A DNA stretch of 9,231 bases. Source: Nitriliruptoraceae bacterium. GTDB lineage: Bacteria > Actinomycetota > Nitriliruptoria > Nitriliruptorales > Nitriliruptoraceae. The notes beneath the pieces were generated by a model, which searched no databases, had not been told where the DNA came from, and saw only the letters and a program-made list of their open reading frames with translations. The stretch covers positions 1-9,231 of the forward strand of contig SLQK01000004.1 of assembly GCA_007131525.1 (NCBI GenBank), in the 5' to 3' direction. Position 1 is the stretch's first letter, and each line of letters opens with the position of its first letter. The translations under genes were made by a program, and so were the position numbers. Shown here piece by piece: positions 1-7,237 of the stretch.

Positions 1-13
1 AGAGGCCCACCAG

Positions 14-697
14 ATGTCCGCACCCGTACAACTCATCGTCGCCGCGTTCTCCGATGCCGAGGAGGCCGGCCGCATCCTCGACGACCTCAAGCTCGGCCGT
101 CGGGCCGGGCTGATCGGCATCGTCGATGCCGCCGCGGTGGTCAAGGACGATGAGGGCAAGCTCAAGATCACCAACGCCAAGCACCGAGGCCGCCGTGGCT
201 TCTTCACCGGCGGCGCGATCGGTGGCACCCTGGCGCTGCTGGCCGGCCCACTCGGGTGGGCGACGGCCGCAGGTGGCGGCGTGCTCGGCGCGATCGTCGG
301 GAAGGTCCGCAACGTTCCCTTCAAGGCCAACGTCGAGGACCTGGCGACGTCGCTGACCCCGGGCTCGTCCATGCTGGTCGCGTTGGTCGAGCACCGCTGG
401 GTGGAGGAGTTGGAGGCCATGGCGGCGGAGCTCGGGGCGCAGGTGCTCCGCGAGGAGCTGAAGGCCGACATCGCCGAACAGCTCGACGCCGGTGGCAACG
501 TCGCTTTCACCTTCGGCGCGAGCGAGGAGGGTGTCGCCGGCGCCCGCATCGCCGAGGGTGCCGACGGCAGCGCCCAGATGTCCGGGTTCCTCGGCAGCGA
601 GGACGGCATCCTGCTGACCGAGGCGGAGCTGACCGCCGAGGAGTTGCCAGAGGTCGAGCTCCCCGACGTCGAGGACGTCGCCGACCGGGACGCCTGA
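14..697 (+). CDS. DUF1269-family membrane-associated protein
   Basis: This 227-residue protein resembles the DUF1269 family. It opens with a short alpha/beta segment (residues 5-55, ending in VVKDDEGKLKI). A glycine- and alanine-rich hydrophobic stretch follows at about 66-96 (GGAIGG, LLAGPLG, GGGVLGAIVG), then a second soluble segment with TPGSSMLVALVEH at 115-127, all typical of the family. There is no cleavable signal peptide; the central stretch may form a membrane hairpin. Residues 160-227 are an acidic tail rich in Glu and Asp that goes beyond the usual family core. The ATG has an AGAGG Shine-Dalgarno eight bases upstream (positions 1-5), so the gene is complete. The family has no established biochemical role, and nothing nearby suggests a partner. 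The next gene is 237 bases away and has its own promoter-like sequence. Family assignment is by recalled motif pattern, not by a search. Confidence 0.8.
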   Translation: MSAPVQLIVAAFSDAEEAGRILDDLKLGRRAGLIGIVDAAAVVKDDEGKLKITNAKHRGRRGFFTGGAIGGTLALLAGPLGWATAAGGGVLGAIVGKVRNVPFKANVEDLATSLTPGSSMLVALVEHRWVEELEAMAAELGAQVLREELKADIAEQLDAGGNVAFTFGASEEGVAGARIAEGADGSAQMSGFLGSEDGILLTEAELTAEELPEVELPDVEDVADRDA

Positions 698-702
698 GCC
701 AC

Positions 703-717
703 CGATCGCTGCGGTCG
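703..717 (+). terminator. weak hairpin after the DUF1269 gene
   Basis: A six-pair stem (one G-T wobble) with a three-base CTG loop begins six bases after the stop codon. There is no T-tract. It could help end the upstream transcript, but a stem this short is common by chance in such GC-rich DNA. Confidence 0.25.
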
Positions 718-789
718 CGCCCCCTCCCGCCGGCGCAGGGAGCGAGCATCGGCCGCGCCCCTGTCCGGCCACCGGCCGAAGGGACCCGA

Positions 790-809
790 ACCTGACGTCG
801 ACGTCAGGT
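790..809. promoter_or_regulatory. perfect 20-bp palindrome, candidate operator for the carboxylase gene
   Basis: ACCTGACGTCGACGTCAGGT is identical to its own reverse complement over all 20 bases and ends one base before a TATGAT hexamer. A protein bound here would cover the space where a -35 element and RNA polymerase should sit, which is the usual place for a repressor such as a TetR or GntR dimer. It holds two GACGTC copies side by side. The binding protein is unknown. The TetR encoded at 7238-7918 is one candidate, but no second copy of this exact site was found near that gene. Confidence 0.65.
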
Positions 810-810
810 C

Positions 811-816
811 TATGAT
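811..816 (+). promoter_or_regulatory. -10-like element TATGAT
   Basis: TATGAT matches five of six bases of the TATAAT consensus and stands out in this GC-rich background. No convincing -35 hexamer lies 16-18 bases upstream; that space is taken up by the palindrome at 790-809, so the promoter may be weak or activator-dependent. A start about seven bases downstream would give a leader of roughly 110 bases before the GTG at 935. It would also exclude the ATG codons at 812 and 815, which overlap the hexamer, from the message. Confidence 0.5.
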
Positions 817-922
817 GGCGTGCCCCGGGGCCGCACCCTCCGGGCTCGGCCGTCGTGGGAACGCGACCTGCGCGTCACCGCAACCCTCCGGCGGCGCCCG
901 TGGGCCGCACCCCGCGACGACC

Positions 923-928
923 GAGGAG
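923..928 (+). promoter_or_regulatory. Shine-Dalgarno that fixes the carboxylase start
   Basis: GAGGAG ends six bases before the GTG at 935. It favours this GTG over the in-frame ATG codons at 812 and 815, which have no comparable ribosome-binding site. Confidence 0.75.
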
Positions 929-934
929 CCCGCC

Positions 935-3900
935 GTGTTCGATCGCGTCGCCATCGTCAACCGTGGCGAACCTGCGATGCGCCTGATCCACACCGTGCGA
1001 TCGCTGCGGGAGGCCGACGGCGCGGGCCCTCGCACCATCGCACTGCACACCCACGCCGAGCGGCACGCGATGTTCGTCCGTGAGGCGGACGACGCGATCC
1101 GCATCGGGCCGGGCCCTGGGGAGCCGGCCTGGGCGCGCTCGCCGTACCTCGACCACGATGAGCTGGCGCGCGCGCTGACCGAGAGCCGGGCCGACGCGGC
1201 ATGGGTGGGCTGGGGCTTCGTCGCGGAGCACGCCGACTTCGCGGACCTGTGCGAGCGGATCGGCGTCACCTTCGTCGGCCCGTCGGGCGACACGATGCGG
1301 ACGCTCGGCGACAAGATCGGCGCCAAGCACCTTGCGGAGGCGGCCGGGGTCCCAGTGGCTCCTTGGAGCCGGGGTCCGGTCACCGACCTCGACACCGCCC
1401 GTGAGCACGCTGCCCGCATCGGGGTCCCGCTGGTGGTCAAGGCGACCGCGGGCGGGGGCGGCCGCGGCATCCGGGTCTGTCGCGACCTCGCCGACCTGGA
1501 GCCAGCCGTCACCCGGGCCCGTGCCGAGGCAGCCGCGGCGTTCGGCGACGGCACCGTCTTCCTCGAGAAGATGCTGACCGGGGCACGCCACGTGGAGGTC
1601 CAGATCCTGGCCGACGGGCAGGGCGGGGTCTGGGCGGTGGGGATCCGGGACTGCTCCCTGCAGCGCCGCAACCAGAAGGTCGTCGAGGAGTCGGCCTCCA
1701 CCGCCCTGAGCGAGGATCAGGACCGACAGCTGCGCCGCGCGGCCGCGGACCTCGCCCGGGCTGCGGGCTACCGCGGCGCGGGGACGGTCGAGTTCCTGCA
1801 CCAGCCCGCCACCGGCCTGACCGCCTTCCTCGAGGTCAACACCCGGCTGCAGGTGGAGCACCCCGTCACCGAGCTGACCACCGGGCTGGACCTGGTCGAG
1901 TGGCAGCTGAGGATCGCCGCCGGGGAGCCGCTGCCGGCCGACCACCCGCCCGCGACCACGGGGCACGCGGTCGAGGTCCGGCTCAACGCCGAGGACCCCG
2001 AACGTGGCTTCGCGCCGGCGGCCGGACGGATCGAGCTGCTCGACCTCCCGGCCGGACCGGGGATCCGCGTCGACACCGGGGTCGCGGAGGGCGACCAGAT
2101 CCCACCCGAGTACGACTCGATGGTGGCCAAGATCATCGCCCACGGTCCTGACCGCGACACCGCGATCCGGCGGCTGCGCCGGGCCCTGGCCCAGACCACG
2201 GTGCTGGTCGAGGGCGGGACGACCAACCGGGCCTTCCTGCTGGATCTCCTCCACCACGAGGACGTCCTGGCCGGCACCGTCGACACCGCGTGGCTCGACC
2301 GTCGCACCGCCGACGGGTACCGGTTCACCACCCGTGGCGATGTCGCGATGGTCGCCGCCGCCATCGACGCCTACGACGAGGCCTCGGCCTACGACCGCAC
2401 CCGCTTCTACGCCTCGGCGGCCCGCGGCCGCCCCCAGGTCGATCCCGAGCTCCCTCGGGCCATCGACCTGCGCTACGACGGGGCGGCGTACCGTCTGGAG
2501 GTCGCCTGCACCGGGCCGGGCCGCTACCTCGTGGCCACCAACGGCACGCGTGTGCTCGCCACCGTCGAGCGGTTGCGTCGCTACGAGCGGCGCCTCACCG
2601 TCGAGGGGCAGCGCTTCCGGGTCGTCGCGATCCGTCAGGGGCCCGATCAGCTCGTCGAGGTGGACGGGATCCCCCACCGCGTGTCGCAGGACGATGCGGG
2701 GCTGGTCCGGGCTCCCGGCCCGTCGGTGGTCGTCGCTATCAACGTCGGCCCGGGTGAGACCGTGTCGGCCGGCACCACCCTCGCCGTGCTCGAGAGCATG
2801 AAGATGGAGACCCCGCTGACCGCGCCCTTCGCGGGCAAGGTCGCGGAGGTGCTCGCGGCCAGCAACGTGCAGCTCGACGCCGGCCAGCCGGTGCTGCGCA
2901 TCGAGCCGTCGACGCAGGACTCGGAGGGCCCCGCCGGGACGGTGGTGACCTTCGACGCCCTCCAGCGCCACCGCACCAGCGTCGAGGGCGACCACCTCGA
3001 CGTCCTGGACACTCTGCGACGGGCGGTGCTCGGCTACGACCTGCCCGACGACACGGTGCAGGACCTGCTGGCGGCGCTGCAGCGTCAGGGCTCCGTCGAT
3101 GACGCCGAGGTGGTGCGCGCCGAGCTCGGGGTGCTCAGGATCCACGCCGACATCGCCGCCCTGTCCCGCAACCGACGGCTCGGCGACGAGGAGGACCGGG
3201 GTGAGCAGCGCAGCGCCCGCGACCACCTCCATTCCTTCCTGCGCACCTTCGACGCCGACGACCTGCCGGCCAGCTTCGCCGACAAGCTGCTCCGCGCGCT
3301 GGCGCACCATGGGGTCACCTCCCTGGAGCGGACACCGCAGCTGGAGGAGGTGCTGTTCCGTCTCCACCTCGCCCAGCGGCGCGCCACTGCCCACGCCCCG
3401 GTGATCCTGGCCCTGCTGGACCGGCTGCTGCGGCGCGCAACGGTGCCCGACGGGCCCGTGGGTGAGGAGCTACGTGACACCCTCGATCGGCTGATCGTCG
3501 CCACCCAGGCCCGGCAGCCGGTGATCGGCGACCTGGCCCGCCGGGTCCGCTACCGCTGCTTCGACCAGCCGCGCCTTGCCTCGCGGCGCGCGGCGGTCTT
3601 CGAACGGGCCAGGGCGCACCTGCAGGCCCTGGCCGAGGACCCGGACCGGCCCGACCGGCACGAGCGTCTCCGGGAGCTGATCGACACCCCGGAGCAGCTC
3701 CTCGGCCTCCTCGAGGACCCGACCGTCACCGGTGCCATGCTCGGTCCCCTGCTGGAGGTCCTGACCCGCCGTTACTACCGCACCCGCGAGCTGGACACGA
3801 TCCGCACGGTGGAGGTCGCCGGTGGTCAGGGTGTGGTCGCCGACGTCCACGACCCCCGCGGGCGGGGACGGGTCATCGCCTTGGCCGCGACGGCCGATGA

Positions 3901-6472
3901 CCTGTCCGAGTCGCTCCAGGCCACCGCCGATCTGGCCGCCGAGGTGGACGCGAGCATCGCGGGGGCCGGCGTGGTCGCGGATGTCTACCTCGACTGGCCC
4001 GACGCCCCGACCGAGCTCGACCTGCTCGCCGCGGGCCTCGAGGCCGATCTGGACGACGCCGCGCTCCCGCCGGCCCTGCGTCGGATCACCCTGTCGCTGA
4101 CGGTGGCACCCGGTGTGGACCCGCAGGACCCCCTCCGCCCCTCGGTGGAGCACCTGACCTTCCGGCGCGATGAGGAGGGGAGGTTCCACGAGCGCCGCCA
4201 CCTGCGCGGCATCCATCCGTTGATCGCCGGACGGCTCAACCTGTGGCGCTTCGAGCACTTCGCCCTGACCCGGCTGCCGTCCTCGGAGCACACCTACCTG
4301 TTCCACGCCCGCGCCCACGACCACCCCGAGGACGAGCGGCTGTTCGTCATGAGCGAGGTCCGTGACCTCACCCCGGTGCGCGACGCGGACGGACGGGTGA
4401 TCGGCCTCCCCGAGCTCGAGCAGGTGCTGGCCTCGGCGTTGGACGACCTGCGCCGTGCGCGGGCGGCGACACCCGGCAGCAACGGGCCGGAGTGGAACCG
4501 GATCATGCTCCACGTGTGGCCGCCGGTCGAGGTTCCCATCGCCGAGCTGGAGCCGGTGGTGCGCGCGCTCGCGCCAACCACCGAGGGGCTCGGGCTCGAG
4601 CAGGTCACGGTGCAGGCACGGCTGGCCCTACCCGGCACGGAGCCCTCCGAGGTGCTCGTGCGCATGTCGCGGCCACCTGGCCAGGGCTTCACGCTCCGGG
4701 TGACCGAGCCCCCGACCGAGCCCCTGGCCCCCTTCGACGAGATGAGCCGGCAGGTCATGAAGGCCCGCAGCCGGGGCAGCGTGTACCCCTACGAGCTGGT
4801 CCCGCTGCTGATCCGCAACCGGTCGGCCGCCACCTCGACGGAGCCGGGGACCTTCGTGGAGTACGACCTGGACCATGACGGCCGGCTCGTCCCCGTGGAC
4901 CGTCCGCACGGCCGCAACCGCGCCGGCATCGTCGTCGGGCGGGTGACGACCGCCACCAACCGCTACCCCGAGGGGATGACCAGGGTCGCGCTGTTCGGCG
5001 ACCCCACGAAGGGCCTGGGGTCCATCGCGGTGCGGGAGTGCTCGCTCATCAGCCAGGCGATCGATCTCGCCGAGGAACTCGGTTGCCCGATCGAGTGGTT
5101 CGCGGTGTCCTCCGGTGCCCGGATCGCGATGGACTCGGGCACGGAGAACATGGACGGTGTCGCCGCCGTGCTGCGCCGCATCATCGAGTTCACCCAAGCC
5201 GGCGGCCAGCTCCACGTGATCGTGTCCGGCATCAACGTCGGCGCGCAGCCCTACTGGAACGCCGAGGCCACCATGCTGATGCACACCAAGGGCATCCTGG
5301 TCATGACCCCGGACTCGGCGATGGTGCTCACCGGCAAGCAGGCGCTGGACTACTCCGGTGGCGTGTCAGCCGAGGACAACTTCGGCATCGGCGGCTACGA
5401 CCGCGTGATGGGGCCGAACGGCCAGGCGCAACACTGGGCGCCGGACCTGGCCAGCGCCATCGAGGTGCTGTTCGCCCACTACGAGCACACCTACGTCGCA
5501 CCCGGGGAGCGCTTCCCGCGGCCGGCACCCACCACCGACGACCGTGACCGCGATGTCCGTGGCTACCCGCACCAGGTCGAGGGCCTGGACTTCGTCACCG
5601 TCGGTGAGGTGTTCGACGAGCGCACCAACCCCGGGCGCAAGAAGCCCTTCGACATCCGTACGGTGCTGCGGGCGGTCGGCGACCTCGACCACGAGCCGCT
5701 CGAGCGGTGGAAGGACATGGCCGACGCCGAGGTCGCCGTGGTCGCCGACGCCCACCTCGGCGGCTACCCGGTGACGCTGATCGGCATCGAGTCCCGGCCC
5801 CTGCCACGCCGGGGCCCGGTCCCGGCCGACGGTCCCGACGGGTGGACCGCGGGCACCCTGTTCCCCCGCGCCTCCAAGAAGGTCGCGCGGGCGATCAACG
5901 CCGCCAGCGGCATCCGTCCCGTGGTCGTGCTCGCCAACCTGTCGGGGTTCGACGGGTCACCGGAGTCGCTGCGTGAGCTCCAGCTGGAGCTGGGTGCGGA
6001 GATCGGCCGGGCGATCGTCAACTTCGACGGGCCCGTGGTGTTCACCGTCATCTCCCGCTACCACGGCGGGGCGTTCGTGGTGTTCTCCAAGGCCCTGAAC
6101 GACCACCTCGAGGTCGCCGCGGTGGAGGGTTCCTTCGCGTCGGTGATCGGCGGCCCCCCGGCCGCGGCGGTGGTGTTCGCCGGCGAGGTGAACCGGCGCA
6201 CCGACACCGACCCCCGCCTGCAGGCGCTGCGGGAACGGATCGCCACCGCGCTGCCGACCGAACAGGGCCAGCTGCGGGCCGCCCTGGCGGCGCTGCGCAG
6301 CGAGGTGCGCTCGGAGAAACTCGGCGAGGTGGCGGCCGAGTTCGACCGGATCCACTCGATCGAGCGGGCCTTACAGGTCGGCTCGGTGGACGTCATCGTC
6401 GCACCGGGTGAGCTCAGGCCCTACCTGATCGACGCGGTGGAGCGGGGCATGGCCAGGTGCCGGACCAGCTGA
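935..6472 (+). CDS. single-chain multidomain acyl/acetyl-CoA carboxylase, eukaryotic ACC-like
   Basis: A biotin-dependent carboxylase of 1845 residues, predicted to turn acetyl-CoA or another acyl-CoA into the carboxylated product using ATP and bicarbonate, in the cytoplasm. Domains in order: biotin carboxylase (1-455) with GDK at 125-127, ATP-binding Lys169 and Gly-rich loop 173-178, QRRNQK ending at 248, E300-x-N-x-R304 with Glu308, and Arg349; a BT-like region (455-590); biotin carrier (590-657) with ESMKM and biotinyl Lys623; a central region (660-1265) with an ACC-central-like block at about 1084-1145; and carboxyltransferase (1270-1840) with SSGARI at 1392-1397, a second lobe from about 1600, NLSGFDG at 1668-1674 and YHGGAFVVF from 1709. 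Order and several motifs (GWGF at 92-95, LGDKI at 124-128, PWS at 143-145) follow eukaryotic ACC rather than split bacterial subunits. GTG 935 is chosen for its GAGGAG and because the FDRVAIVNRGE core starts there; the longer frame from 812 adds only 41 low-complexity residues. The domain calls are firm; the substrate is inferred. Confidence 0.93.
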   Translation: MFDRVAIVNRGEPAMRLIHTVRSLREADGAGPRTIALHTHAERHAMFVREADDAIRIGPGPGEPAWARSPYLDHDELARALTESRADAAWVGWGFVAEHADFADLCERIGVTFVGPSGDTMRTLGDKIGAKHLAEAAGVPVAPWSRGPVTDLDTAREHAARIGVPLVVKATAGGGGRGIRVCRDLADLEPAVTRARAEAAAAFGDGTVFLEKMLTGARHVEVQILADGQGGVWAVGIRDCSLQRRNQKVVEESASTALSEDQDRQLRRAAADLARAAGYRGAGTVEFLHQPATGLTAFLEVNTRLQVEHPVTELTTGLDLVEWQLRIAAGEPLPADHPPATTGHAVEVRLNAEDPERGFAPAAGRIELLDLPAGPGIRVDTGVAEGDQIPPEYDSMVAKIIAHGPDRDTAIRRLRRALAQTTVLVEGGTTNRAFLLDLLHHEDVLAGTVDTAWLDRRTADGYRFTTRGDVAMVAAAIDAYDEASAYDRTRFYASAARGRPQVDPELPRAIDLRYDGAAYRLEVACTGPGRYLVATNGTRVLATVERLRRYERRLTVEGQRFRVVAIRQGPDQLVEVDGIPHRVSQDDAGLVRAPGPSVVVAINVGPGETVSAGTTLAVLESMKMETPLTAPFAGKVAEVLAASNVQLDAGQPVLRIEPSTQDSEGPAGTVVTFDALQRHRTSVEGDHLDVLDTLRRAVLGYDLPDDTVQDLLAALQRQGSVDDAEVVRAELGVLRIHADIAALSRNRRLGDEEDRGEQRSARDHLHSFLRTFDADDLPASFADKLLRALAHHGVTSLERTPQLEEVLFRLHLAQRRATAHAPVILALLDRLLRRATVPDGPVGEELRDTLDRLIVATQARQPVIGDLARRVRYRCFDQPRLASRRAAVFERARAHLQALAEDPDRPDRHERLRELIDTPEQLLGLLEDPTVTGAMLGPLLEVLTRRYYRTRELDTIRTVEVAGGQGVVADVHDPRGRGRVIALAATADDLSESLQATADLAAEVDASIAGAGVVADVYLDWPDAPTELDLLAAGLEADLDDAALPPALRRITLSLTVAPGVDPQDPLRPSVEHLTFRRDEEGRFHERRHLRGIHPLIAGRLNLWRFEHFALTRLPSSEHTYLFHARAHDHPEDERLFVMSEVRDLTPVRDADGRVIGLPELEQVLASALDDLRRARAATPGSNGPEWNRIMLHVWPPVEVPIAELEPVVRALAPTTEGLGLEQVTVQARLALPGTEPSEVLVRMSRPPGQGFTLRVTEPPTEPLAPFDEMSRQVMKARSRGSVYPYELVPLLIRNRSAATSTEPGTFVEYDLDHDGRLVPVDRPHGRNRAGIVVGRVTTATNRYPEGMTRVALFGDPTKGLGSIAVRECSLISQAIDLAEELGCPIEWFAVSSGARIAMDSGTENMDGVAAVLRRIIEFTQAGGQLHVIVSGINVGAQPYWNAEATMLMHTKGILVMTPDSAMVLTGKQALDYSGGVSAEDNFGIGGYDRVMGPNGQAQHWAPDLASAIEVLFAHYEHTYVAPGERFPRPAPTTDDRDRDVRGYPHQVEGLDFVTVGEVFDERTNPGRKKPFDIRTVLRAVGDLDHEPLERWKDMADAEVAVVADAHLGGYPVTLIGIESRPLPRRGPVPADGPDGWTAGTLFPRASKKVARAINAASGIRPVVVLANLSGFDGSPESLRELQLELGAEIGRAIVNFDGPVVFTVISRYHGGAFVVFSKALNDHLEVAAVEGSFASVIGGPPAAAVVFAGEVNRRTDTDPRLQALRERIATALPTEQGQLRAALAALRSEVRSEKLGEVAAEFDRIHSIERALQVGSVDVIVAPGELRPYLIDAVERGMARCRTS

Positions 6473-6499
6473 CGCCGACGGGGCGGGAACCGCTGAGGC

Positions 6500-6535
6500 C
6501 AGCAGGGGCGGGACCCGGAGGTCCCGCCCCTGCTG
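6500..6535. terminator. 16-bp-stem hairpin, likely bidirectional terminator
   Basis: Two perfectly complementary 16-base arms (6500-6515 and 6520-6535) flank a four-base CGGA loop, 27 bases after the carboxylase stop and 42 bases beyond the thioredoxin stop on the other strand. No T-tract follows on either strand, as is often the case for actinobacterial terminators. The position between convergent genes fits termination of both. Confidence 0.8.
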
Positions 6536-6577
6536 CGCCGCTCGGGGGGTGCGCGGTGGTGCTCGGTGGTCGGCGCC

Positions 6578-6958
6578 TCAGTTCTTGGCGGCCTGTTGCT
6601 CCTGCTCGGCGATCTGGCGGTGGACGTCCTCCATGTCCAGGGCCTTGATCTGCTCGATCAGGTCCACCAGCGACTCCTTCGGGAGCACACCGGCCTGGTT
6701 GAACACCAGCACGTTGTCGCGGAAGGCCATCAGCGTCGGGATGGAGCGGATCTGGAAGGCGGCCGCAAGCTCCTGCTGTTCCTCGGTGTCGACCTTGCCG
6801 AACACGACGTCGTCGAAGTCGGCGGCCGTCTCCTCGTAGATGGGAGCGAACATCTTGCACGGGCCGCACCAGTCGGCCCAGAAGTCGACGAGCACGATGT
6901 CGTTCTCGTCGATGGTCTCACGGAAGTCGGCGGCGGTCAGGTCCTGTGGGGTGGCCAC
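6578..6958 (-). CDS. trxA: thioredoxin
   Basis: A 126-residue cytoplasmic thioredoxin that reduces protein disulfides, normally recycled by thioredoxin reductase (not in this window). The active site WCGPC is at 30-34 within VDFWADWCGPCK, the cis-proline lies in RSIPTL (Pro74), and the second half of the fold continues to about 108. The last 15 or so residues (DVHRQIAEQEQQAAKN) form a charged, Gln-rich helix beyond the minimal fold. There is no signal peptide. The frame stays open far upstream, antisense to the TetR gene, but the start is set at the GTG whose first base is 6958: homology begins there (ATPQDLTAADF) and GAGGAG lies five bases upstream. It is convergent with the carboxylase and divergent from the TetR gene. 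The symbol is generic; the genome may hold other thioredoxins. Confidence 0.93.
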   Translation of the reverse strand: MATPQDLTAADFRETIDENDIVLVDFWADWCGPCKMFAPIYEETAADFDDVVFGKVDTEEQQELAAAFQIRSIPTLMAFRDNVLVFNQAGVLPKESLVDLIEQIKALDMEDVHRQIAEQEQQAAKN

Positions 6959-6963
6959 GGTGG

Positions 6964-6969
6964 CTCCTC
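6964..6969 (-). promoter_or_regulatory. Shine-Dalgarno of the thioredoxin gene
   Basis: On the minus strand GAGGAG lies five bases before the GTG at 6958. It decides the start within a frame that stays open for another 1 kb upstream. Confidence 0.7.
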
Positions 6970-7018
6970 GGGGCTGTGGTGACGGGTGAGATGAGGGGGG
7001 TGAGCGACCCGGATCGAT

Positions 7019-7040
7019 CGCGTTCGTGGCTAGGAACGCG
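7019..7040. promoter_or_regulatory. inverted repeat, candidate TetR operator
   Basis: CGCGTTC (7019-7025) and GAACGCG (7034-7040) are exact inverted copies separated by eight bases. A dyad of this size between a divergent TetR gene and its neighbour is the usual form and place of an autoregulatory operator. This is inference from position and symmetry only. Confidence 0.4.
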
Positions 7041-7237
7041 GCCTCCCCGTCGGGCATTCCCGGCGGTCGCCGCGGGGACGCGGCGGTGTGCACCCACCGA
7101 ACGGCCAGTGGACCGGTCGGTCGGGGTCGCCGCGCGCCAGCAGCGAGCCGGCCTGCTCCCATAGGGGGTTCCCGCACCGCGCACCCACGACGGTCCCCGG
7201 CCCGTCGCCCACGACCCCGCGTCCAGAGGGAGCAGCG

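Larger units (their letters stand above)
6959..7237. other. divergent intergenic region between thioredoxin and tetR
   Basis: This 279-base stretch must hold the promoters of both divergent genes. I see no convincing -35/-10 pair on either strand. It contains an inverted repeat (7019-7040) and a GC-rich 7-bp hairpin with a GGGA loop (7068-7085). No small gene with a credible ribosome-binding site was found. Confidence 0.6.

Noticed and set aside
665..679. Two GACGTC copies near the end of the DUF1269 gene, resembling the palindrome at 790-809
   Set aside because: They encode the repeated Asp-Val of the acidic tail (PDVEDVAD) and are spaced differently from the palindrome, so codon use explains them.
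875..3394. An 839-codon open frame on the minus strand, antisense to the carboxylase
   Set aside because: It is a shadow of the GC-rich codon pattern: no recognisable motif, Gly/Arg/Val-rich low-complexity translation, and it fully overlaps well-supported biotin carboxylase and carrier domains.
3470..4513. A 347-codon minus-strand open frame antisense to the carboxylase central region
   Set aside because: The same kind of shadow; no domain is recognisable, and the plus strand continues as the carboxylase without a break.
7068..7085. A 7-bp GC-only hairpin with a GGGA loop in the divergent region, considered as an RNA element
   Set aside because: Stems of this length made only of G and C are expected by chance in this composition, and nothing else around it resembles a known riboswitch or small RNA.
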